DNA from: an uncultured Clostridia bacterium
GTDB lineage: Bacteria; Bacillota; Clostridia; Oscillospirales; CAG-272
Assembly: GCA_945936265.1 (NCBI GenBank)
Contig: CAMETB010000099.1
Coordinates: 1 to 5,183, forward strand
DNA length: 5,183 bases
Reading direction: 5' to 3'
The notes under the pieces were generated by a model, which saw nothing but the letters and a program-made list of their open reading frames with translations, was not told the DNA's origin and made no database searches. A program made the position numbers and the translations under genes. Every line of letters begins with the position of its first letter. The stretch's first letter is position 1. Positions 1 through 5,183 of this stretch are shown here, one piece after another.

Positions 1-1196
1 GTTACGAAAACGCCTCTGCCTACCTCCTCAACATATCGTTTGAGAAGAGTCGGCGCAACGTCGCCCATCTTTGAAAAATCGACATTCATAAGGACTATCT
101 CGTCATAAGCGAGGAGGTCCTGCATCTTTTCCGGGAACTGACTGTCGGATATAACGTTTACCGTATAGTCTTCTCCCTCGAGAACGGGCAGAAGATTCTT
201 TGTCTGCTTTTCGTCACCCTGTACTATCAACATATTGGCGGTTCCCTTTACGTTAAACCAGGAGTAAAGCGTATTGTTCTGTTCTATCGAGTCATCCGGT
301 GTAGTAAGGGTTGCATAAACCGTATGTATTCCGGTCCCCTCCGGGATATAAGTAAATCTTTGCGTGCTGGCACCCTTTTTTATCTCAACATCCTCTTCAA
401 AAACAGGGGTTTCGCCTTCATATACAGTGATCTTACCGGTTGTCTTAACGGTACTCTTTATCGAAAATTCCATCTCGACGGGAGAGCCGTTTTTAACATT
501 AGGATTTACTGCCGAAAGAGATACTATCTGTACCTCCGAATTATCCCCGTCGGCAACATTGAAGTAAACTGCATCAAGACGCGCTCCATTGCCTAAAATC
601 TCCTGCGCCGCATTCCATGCGTTTCCATATGTCTGCCGTCCGTCCGAAAGAAGAAGTACTCTCTTATTCTGTCTCTTATCGGAGAAGAGCGTATTGGCAT
701 ATTTGAGAGCCGCCTCGATATCCGTAACGGATTTATCAAGTGCCGTTTCATCAATATCAAGACATCCGTCAAGGTTTCCGCCGAAGTCCGTAACTTTTAT
801 CTGTCCCTTTGCAAACGCAACTACCGCTATCTTTATATTTTCATCGGTAAGTTCGCTGCCCTTTTCGTAGAGGGAGTTTATATACTCCTCCATCTTTTCC
901 TTCATCGGCGCATTACTCTCCGACATATCGGCAACAACTACTACGTTTGTGTCAGTAGGGGTTGCGTCTACTTCGGTTATACGCACGCCGGATACCATTG
1001 TGGCAAGTATGGATACTATAAGAAGGTGTATGATAAACGGTATTATGTGTTTCGATACCATACGGCGGTTCTTGTGGAGCTTGAAAAACGGTATTATGCC
1101 GAGTATCAATGCAGGTACTATGAGAAGAAGCAATATAGGACGGTCGAGATATATATTGAACTTTCCTATATCGAAGTTCCATGAATTAAAATTCAT
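1..1196 (-). CDS. Second membrane-anchored VWA protein, 3' end off the left edge
   Basis: Reading the minus strand from the ATG at 1194-1196 gives 398 uninterrupted codons plus two bases at the left edge, with no stop, so the C-terminal part is missing. The protein starts MNFNSWNFDIGKF. Two hydrophobic helices lie at about 20-38 and 51-70, separated by a basic loop (KLHKNRRMVSKH). A VWA domain follows: strand NVVVVAD, MIDAS D90-M-S92-E-S94, T158 (SVTDIEAAL) and D185 in VLLLSDGRQT. A beta-rich, Ig-like domain occupies about 220-316. From about residue 320 (NMLIVQGDE, then YDEIVLMNVD and RYVEEVGRGVFV) it enters a Rossmann-like region resembling the glutamine-amidotransferase-like domain found after VWA in large (often 800-900 residue) members of this family. 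It is the fourth gene of the operon and overlaps the preceding gene by 11 bases, which favours coupled translation. It is related in layout to the preceding VWA protein but clearly not a copy of it. Its role is inferred only from its neighbours. Confidence 0.9.
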   Translation of the reverse strand, partial: MNFNSWNFDIGKFNIYLDRPILLLLIVPALILGIIPFFKLHKNRRMVSKHIIPFIIHLLIVSILATMVSGVRITEVDATPTDTNVVVVADMSESNAPMKEKMEEYINSLYEKGSELTDENIKIAVVAFAKGQIKVTDFGGNLDGCLDIDETALDKSVTDIEAALKYANTLFSDKRQNKRVLLLSDGRQTYGNAWNAAQEILGNGARLDAVYFNVADGDNSEVQIVSLSAVNPNVKNGSPVEMEFSIKSTVKTTGKITVYEGETPVFEEDVEIKKGASTQRFTYIPEGTGIHTVYATLTTPDDSIEQNNTLYSWFNVKGTANMLIVQGDEKQTKNLLPVLEGEDYTVNVISDSQFPEKMQDLLAYDEIVLMNVDFSKMGDVAPTLLKRYVEEVGRGVFV

Positions 1197-3159
1197 CTCT
1201 GTAATATACCCCCCATTCTATAACAAGAAGTATGAGAAGCAATGCTATAAGATACGGCCACGCCTCTATCGGCTCCTTCTGCGGAGCGGAAGCGGCCGGT
1301 ATATCTCTTGCTACTACAGTATCTCCTATGCTCTTTGTATTACTTTCATCCTCGGCAATATGCGTCGGCATCATGTATGATTTTTTGTCACCGTTTGCAT
1401 ACTCAACTTCTATCTCGTAGTTTCCGAGAGAATCGAGGGTGTATGAAGTATCGTGTGCGCTCATTACATTGAGAACGGTTCCGTCTTTCTTGAACGAAAG
1501 CGTTTTGCTTCCTGCGGGAGCATAGAAATTAACTGTTTCTCCCACCGTGAAGGATCGCTTTTCAAGAGATTCTTTAAGCGAATATTTTACCATATTATCT
1601 ATAAGCAACGGAAAATCTATATATATCGGTAAGTTCGTATCGTGAAAATCAAACGATATAATTACCGTACGGGTGGATAACTCCGCGCCTGCGGTTATAA
1701 CCGTTTCTCCGTTACACTCGAATATGCTCTCGTATCCTTCGGAAAGGAGTATCGGTCTGTAACTGCGGAGCGACGCCCTGCCGCTTCTTATATCTCTTGA
1801 TATTGCCTTATAAACATCAGTTCCGCTGTTATATCCGACTGTCAATTTGAATTTATCACGGGTATCTTCGGTAACGGTTTTAGGATCATCTATTTTAAGC
1901 TCGGTGCCTACGGGGTCTTCCGGCGGATCTATAAACCACACCGCGCCGTCAGTCGGCAATGACTCCGGCATAACGCCGTCGAATACGTAAAGATCGTACC
2001 CTTCATAAGCCTCGACTTCACTTACCGACTTATGTATATCCTTGGTTTCTATTCTTAAGCCGAGATTTCGGAGCGATGCGAGCAAGAATGTCGATTTTGA
2101 CAAATCCGCCACTCCCTGGTCCGTCATCTCAACCCACTTACTTATAAACAATACACGGGGATTGGATGTTTCCTTTGAATACAAATAATATTCGTTATCG
2201 TAAGTTATTCCGTCCTGAGAGGATATTGTTACCTTTGCTTCTTTATAAGAGGTAATGCGGTTTATAAATACCTCATTGGCTGCCTCGTCTCTTCTGTTTG
2301 AAGTAAACAGCACCTCCGTCGGCTCCATGCTCTTTGATTCACCGTTCGGATCCAAAACGGCAGTTTCATCCTCTGTGACATTATTTATCGTTATTTTCTT
2401 TGAGTTGCAAAGGACGCCGTCGACATAAAGGCTGACAACCGTCTCGGTGTCTCTGCCGTAACTTGCAAGAGTTACTTTAAATTCGTACGCCCCCGCAACG
2501 CTTTCGTCGGTAACCGACAGTATTGCAGAGTTCCAGTCTTCGTATCTTGCAAAGTTTACAACCTCAAGTCTCTCTACCGTATCGTAGTCCTTATCTGTGT
2601 AAAAATATATTTTGGAATCGGAATTTTCCGCCTGAACGGTACTTGCTATTTTAAGAGCACCGTCAACATCGGTTTCTCCGAGACCGCATTCGAGTTCTTC
2701 AATAGCATATGTGACATCTATTTTATCCGCGCTACGATGGATAAGTTCCTTTGCCTCAACACCTGCGGAAATTATAGATATTCTGCTGTTGTCTCCCGCC
2801 TTGTCCGCCATTTCGATTGCCTTTTCTTTGGCAAGGTCGAACCTGGTCTTCTCCCCATCGGAAGTAAGCATACTTGCGGAAGAATCTATTATTATTATCG
2901 TTTCGTTCGAACTTAACGGAACTATAGTCGGGCGCGCTATCGCAAGGCTCGCCGCAGTAACCGTAAGAATCTGCAATATCAGAAGAAGCGAAACTATAAA
3001 ATTCAGCGGAATTTTCCTCTTCACATACCGAAGACTTCGTTTCCATATAAACGTGCTGGATACCGGTTTCTGAACATATTTTGATTTTACTATGTATATC
3101 AGAATTATTATCGGAATACCGAGAAGACCCAGCAAACCTAAAGGCTGAAGAAATTTCAT
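1186..3159 (-). CDS. Membrane-anchored BatA-type VWA domain protein
   Basis: This complete 657-residue protein has the BatA-type layout. Two hydrophobic helices sit at about 7-25 and 53-75, and the loop between them is strongly basic (KRSLRYVKRK). A VWA domain begins at about residue 87 with strand TIIIID and MIDAS D92-S-S94-A-S96, then T163 (GLGETDVDGAL) and D189 (YFYTDKD). After it come a beta-rich, Ig-like stretch (about 215-315) and a Rossmann-like, glutamine-amidotransferase-like region (about 333-413) containing YDLYVFDGVMP and GAVWFIDPP. These are followed by a conserved segment around FDFHDTNLP (503-511), a second beta-rich domain (about 533-605) and a C-terminal helix at about 634-651 ending in YYRDEF. 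By analogy with Bat proteins it probably works at the cytoplasmic membrane with the MoxR/DUF58 pair, with its VWA domain binding a divalent metal. Which side the large domains face is not certain. It overlaps the DUF58 gene by 4 bases and the following gene by 11. No catalytic Cys-His pair is evident, so amidotransferase activity is not claimed. Confidence 0.92.
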   Translation of the reverse strand: MKFLQPLGLLGLLGIPIIILIYIVKSKYVQKPVSSTFIWKRSLRYVKRKIPLNFIVSLLLILQILTVTAASLAIARPTIVPLSSNETIIIIDSSASMLTSDGEKTRFDLAKEKAIEMADKAGDNSRISIISAGVEAKELIHRSADKIDVTYAIEELECGLGETDVDGALKIASTVQAENSDSKIYFYTDKDYDTVERLEVVNFARYEDWNSAILSVTDESVAGAYEFKVTLASYGRDTETVVSLYVDGVLCNSKKITINNVTEDETAVLDPNGESKSMEPTEVLFTSNRRDEAANEVFINRITSYKEAKVTISSQDGITYDNEYYLYSKETSNPRVLFISKWVEMTDQGVADLSKSTFLLASLRNLGLRIETKDIHKSVSEVEAYEGYDLYVFDGVMPESLPTDGAVWFIDPPEDPVGTELKIDDPKTVTEDTRDKFKLTVGYNSGTDVYKAISRDIRSGRASLRSYRPILLSEGYESIFECNGETVITAGAELSTRTVIISFDFHDTNLPIYIDFPLLIDNMVKYSLKESLEKRSFTVGETVNFYAPAGSKTLSFKKDGTVLNVMSAHDTSYTLDSLGNYEIEVEYANGDKKSYMMPTHIAEDESNTKSIGDTVVARDIPAASAPQKEPIEAWPYLIALLLILLVIEWGVYYRDEF

Positions 3160-4055
3160 TTGATCAATTCCGTTTCGTATCCCTTTCCGAAAATTACCTT
3201 TTCAATAGGATCATCGGACGACACGGTGAAGAAGGTCGCCTCTCTTGAAGCACAAAAATCTATAAGTTCCTTCTCGTATTCATCCAACGCTCTTTGATAG
3301 GCCTCTACCATCTTTCTTGTGATGCGCACTTTCATGTTTCTCGAATCCGTAAGGCTGACCGATTCTGAGTCCACCATGTGAACTCTTCCGTCAAAGTCCG
3401 GATACAGTTCATCCGGTGACAGAACCTGAATGAACAGAACTTCCCTGCGGTTGTATACGAGAAAGTCGAGCATCTTTTTCCAGTCGCTCTCCGTAAGAAA
3501 GTCGGAGATAACTACCGTCATACCGTCGTCGTGACCGGGCGAACTCATACCGACTACCGATTTTTCAAGATCCGTGTCGCCCTCAAACTCGGTATTTTCG
3601 AGAAGTTGGGCTGCCCTGTAAAACGAATCTTTATTGAAAACGGTAAAGCCGAGGTCCTCGCACTTGTTACCTCTTAAAAACTTGTACGACACACGGTCCA
3701 TAGAAGACACGGACAAATATCCGAATGCCGCTGCTATACGGAGCGCCGCTTCTGCCTTTTCCGGCTTTCCGCACGCCATAGACGCAGAACAATCTATCAT
3801 TATATGATTGTGCATCTGTCTTTCATCCGTAAACAGCTTTATAAAGTATTTCTCGAAACGCGCATAAACGTTCCAGTCGATACGCCTTATATCGTCCCCG
3901 GGAAAATACTCTCTGAAGTCGGCAAATTCAACCGTACTTCCGTAACTGCGTGCCTTTCGGCTTCCTCCGAAATATCCCGTCATGGGATTTTTCAGGCAAA
4001 GTGCGGCGGCGTCGAGACGGTCAAGGAAATCGCCGTCTAATATTCTTCGTTTCAT
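3156..4055 (-). CDS. DUF58 domain protein (VWA-like fold, MoxR partner)
   Basis: This is a complete 299-residue DUF58 protein, within the usual size for the short soluble members of the family. The signature block lies at residues 47-79: a FREYFPGDDIRRIDW segment, then NVYARFEKYFIKLF and an acidic/basic TDER. The VWA-like part follows, with MIDAS-type D88-C-S90-A-S92 at the end of the first strand, a candidate metal-binding threonine at T161 (GDTDLEKSV) and D185 in VVISDF. There is no signal peptide or membrane segment, so it should act in the cytoplasm. DUF58 genes very commonly sit directly after moxR, as here, and the product is thought to be a partner or adaptor of the ATPase. The ATG at 4053-4055 is 15 bases past the moxR stop, with a possible GGGCGG ribosome site just upstream. 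Its TGA stop overlaps the next gene's ATG (ATGA), suggesting translational coupling. The exact biochemical role of DUF58 proteins is not established. Confidence 0.95.
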   Translation of the reverse strand: MKRRILDGDFLDRLDAAALCLKNPMTGYFGGSRKARSYGSTVEFADFREYFPGDDIRRIDWNVYARFEKYFIKLFTDERQMHNHIMIDCSASMACGKPEKAEAALRIAAAFGYLSVSSMDRVSYKFLRGNKCEDLGFTVFNKDSFYRAAQLLENTEFEGDTDLEKSVVGMSSPGHDDGMTVVISDFLTESDWKKMLDFLVYNRREVLFIQVLSPDELYPDFDGRVHMVDSESVSLTDSRNMKVRITRKMVEAYQRALDEYEKELIDFCASREATFFTVSSDDPIEKVIFGKGYETELIK

Positions 4056-4060
4056 CTTTA

Positions 4061-4066
4061 CCGCCC
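4061..4066 (-). promoter_or_regulatory. Possible ribosome binding site of the DUF58 gene
   Basis: In the 15-base gap after the moxR stop the minus strand reads GGGCGG, five bases (TAAAG) before the ATG at 4053-4055. This is a purine-rich but imperfect Shine-Dalgarno sequence at usable spacing. It supports the chosen DUF58 start. Coupling to moxR translation may contribute as well. Confidence 0.35.
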
Positions 4067-4070
4067 GTTA

Positions 4071-5161
4071 TTATTTTTTCTTTTTATTTTTTTCTTTGCC
4101 GAATATGTCAGTCTTGTTGCCTGCATTATTAAGGTCAGCTATATGAGCGGCAACTACGGAATCTCCGTTCATCTTTGAAGTTACAGCCTCAAATCCGAGT
4201 TTTATCCTGTGTCTGAGTACAGGAGTTGCGAGGGTATTTATATCGTCGTATGAAACGTTGTATCTTCCGTTCATAAGAGCTCTTACCTTCGCCGCGGTTA
4301 TAAGTGCCTGAGCTGCACGAGGGCTGGCTCCGCAACGTATGTATCTCTTTGCCGTTTCAGTCGCTACTTCGCTGTCGGGGTGGGTGGAAGCTATCATCAC
4401 CATCGCATATTCAAGTACTTCGCTTGATACAGGTATGGTTTTTGCAACTGCTCTCATGCGCATAAGTTCTTCGCCGTTACAAGCCGCCTGCGCGGTTTCG
4501 TCCATCGTCTTCTGCGTCATGGTAACTATCTGTCCGAGCTCCTCAGCCGAGGGGTTAGGAACGAGTATTTTGAACATAAAACGGTCCATCTGTGCCTCAG
4601 GAAGCGGATAAGTACCGTCCTGCTCTACCGGGTTCTGCGTTGCAAGAACGAAGAACGGCTCGTCAAGTTTACGGGATACACCCATAACCGTTACCTTGTG
4701 CTCCTGCATCGCCTCGAGGAGCGCCGCCTGTGTTTTCGGCGTAGCACGGTTAATTTCGTCCGCGAGGACTATGTTACTGAATATAGGACCTTTCTGGAAC
4801 TCGAATTTCGAGTTTCCGTGTTCGTCTTTTGTAATGACGTTAGTACCTGTAACGTCGGCAGGCATCAGGTCAGGGGTAAACTGAATACGTGAGAACGGCA
4901 AGTCGAAAACGTGCCCGAGTGATCTTACAAGACGCGTTTTACCAAGTCCCGGCAAGCCCTCGAGAAGTACGTTACCTCCCGCAATGATGGCTATTATGGT
5001 AAATTGAACGACTTCGGTCTGACCGATAATATCCTTCTTTACCTCTTCGAATATTCTTGTGCATTTTTCCGCGAACATCTTAAGCTCTTTTTCCGCCACT
5101 GCGTCCGTCTTTATCTGTTCGGGGGTTCTCTCGTCCTTTTCGGGCTGTGCGGGGGCCTTTG
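4071..5161 (-). CDS. MoxR-family AAA+ ATPase, 5' end missing
   Basis: This is a cytoplasmic AAA+ ATPase of the MoxR family. Such proteins form ring hexamers that use ATP to remodel or activate partner complexes, usually together with VWA-domain proteins. Numbering from the GTG at 5097-5099 (342 residues), I see Walker A GLPGLGKT at 48-55, Walker B VLADEINRA at 111-119, sensor 1 ATQNP at 153-157, the family motif around LPEAQMDRF with the likely arginine finger at R173, and sensor 2 GASPRA at 257-262. The AAA+ core is followed by the helical lid and a lysine-rich tail ending KEKNKKKK, then tandem TAA stops. The start is uncertain. The frame stays open upstream of the GTG with a plausible hydrophilic stretch (KAPAQPEKDERTPEQIKTDA), and the GTG has no good Shine-Dalgarno sequence. 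The true start therefore probably lies beyond the right edge, and I end the feature where adapter sequence begins. It is first in the visible operon, 15 bases before the DUF58 gene. The family assignment is very secure; the client is unknown. Confidence 0.95.
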
Positions 5162-5183
5162 AGATCGGAAGAGCACACGTCTG
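5162..5183 (+). other. Illumina TruSeq adapter remnant at contig end (non-genomic)
   Basis: The final 22 bases begin AGATCGGAAGAGC and continue with CACACGTCTG. This is an exact match to the first 22 bases of the standard TruSeq read-1 3' adapter as I know it. Its position at the very end of the window, in the orientation expected for read-through from the insert, marks it as untrimmed library adapter. The genomic sequence ends at about 5161. Translating through it, as an edge-running gene caller would, would add false residues to the MoxR protein. Confidence 0.96.

Noticed and set aside
324..870. Three short plus-strand open frames (324-596, 364-567, 589-870)
   Set aside because: They lie antisense to the VWA and Ig-like parts of the left-edge VWA gene, which has continuous coding sense on the minus strand. 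The products are unrecognisable.
952..1182. Minus-strand open frame of 76 codons
   Set aside because: It is a different frame of the same strand within the left-edge VWA gene. Its composition (rich in Tyr, His, Ser and Arg) is typical of an out-of-frame reading.
949..1380. Plus-strand open frame of 143 codons
   Set aside because: It lies antisense to the junction of the two VWA genes. The translation has no recognisable domain, while the minus-strand frames give clear membrane helices and a VWA domain. It is a shadow.
2711..3073. Plus-strand open frame of 120 codons with hydrophobic stretches
   Set aside because: It is antisense to the membrane helix and MIDAS region of the BatA-type gene. 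Its hydrophobic look comes from the complement of the real gene, and no ribosome site or domain supports it.
4071..4093. T-rich stretch on the plus strand as a possible rho-independent terminator
   Set aside because: The run is the lysine-coding end of moxR. I see no GC-rich hairpin beside it in the right orientation, and the closely following DUF58 gene argues for read-through transcription.
1..5161. Anti-phage defence or ternary (VWA-MoxR) conflict system
   Set aside because: Some defence systems pair MoxR-type ATPases with VWA proteins, but they also carry an effector such as a nuclease, protease or kinase. None is visible here, and DUF58 plus BatA-type membrane proteins fit the housekeeping Bat-like operon better.
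1..5183. CRISPR array, transposon ends, phage genes, tRNA or riboswitch
   Set aside because: I found no repeated spacer-like units, inverted repeat ends, transposase or phage motifs, or structured RNA signals. Almost every base is accounted for by the four coding regions and the adapter.

Overview
The window is gene-dense. It carries part of one operon, transcribed entirely from the minus strand (right to left as written). In transcription order it holds: (1) a MoxR-family AAA+ ATPase, open at its 5' end (4071 to about 5161); (2) a soluble DUF58 protein with a von Willebrand factor A (VWA)-like fold (3156-4055); (3) a membrane-anchored BatA-type VWA protein (1186-3159); and (4) a second, larger membrane-anchored VWA protein that runs off the left edge (1-1196, 398 complete codons present). 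The last gene has no stop codon inside the window, so a scan for closed ORFs misses it. I read it by direct translation of the minus strand.

The genes are packed for co-expression. There is a 15-base gap between genes 1 and 2, a 4-base ATGA overlap between genes 2 and 3, and an 11-base overlap between genes 3 and 4. I see no promoter, terminator, RNA gene, repeat, CRISPR array or mobile element, and no non-coding stretch longer than about 15 bases.

The gene set is the widespread MoxR-DUF58-VWA(-VWA) arrangement. In related systems the MoxR hexamer is thought to act as an ATP-driven chaperone working with VWA-fold partners, which bind metal through a MIDAS site, to assemble or mature a client complex. 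The client here cannot be read from the sequence. Walker A, Walker B, sensor 1, the arginine finger and sensor 2 are visible in the ATPase, and all three VWA-fold proteins keep the DxSxS motif, so the machinery looks functional. This is a known type of system, and I do not see a clearly new one.

The organism is most likely an uncultured anaerobic Firmicute (Clostridia, for example an Oscillospiraceae/Lachnospiraceae-type gut bacterium). The basis is intermediate GC content by eye, the protein style (the BatA-type protein with its 'FDG..P' and 'FDFHDTNLP' segments) and the operon layout. That assignment is inference. A distinctive trait is strong use of ATA for isoleucine.

The last 22 bases (5162-5183) are not genomic. 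They match the start of the Illumina TruSeq read-1 3' adapter, so the right end is a contig end carrying untrimmed adapter. The true 5' end of the MoxR gene and anything upstream are therefore missing.
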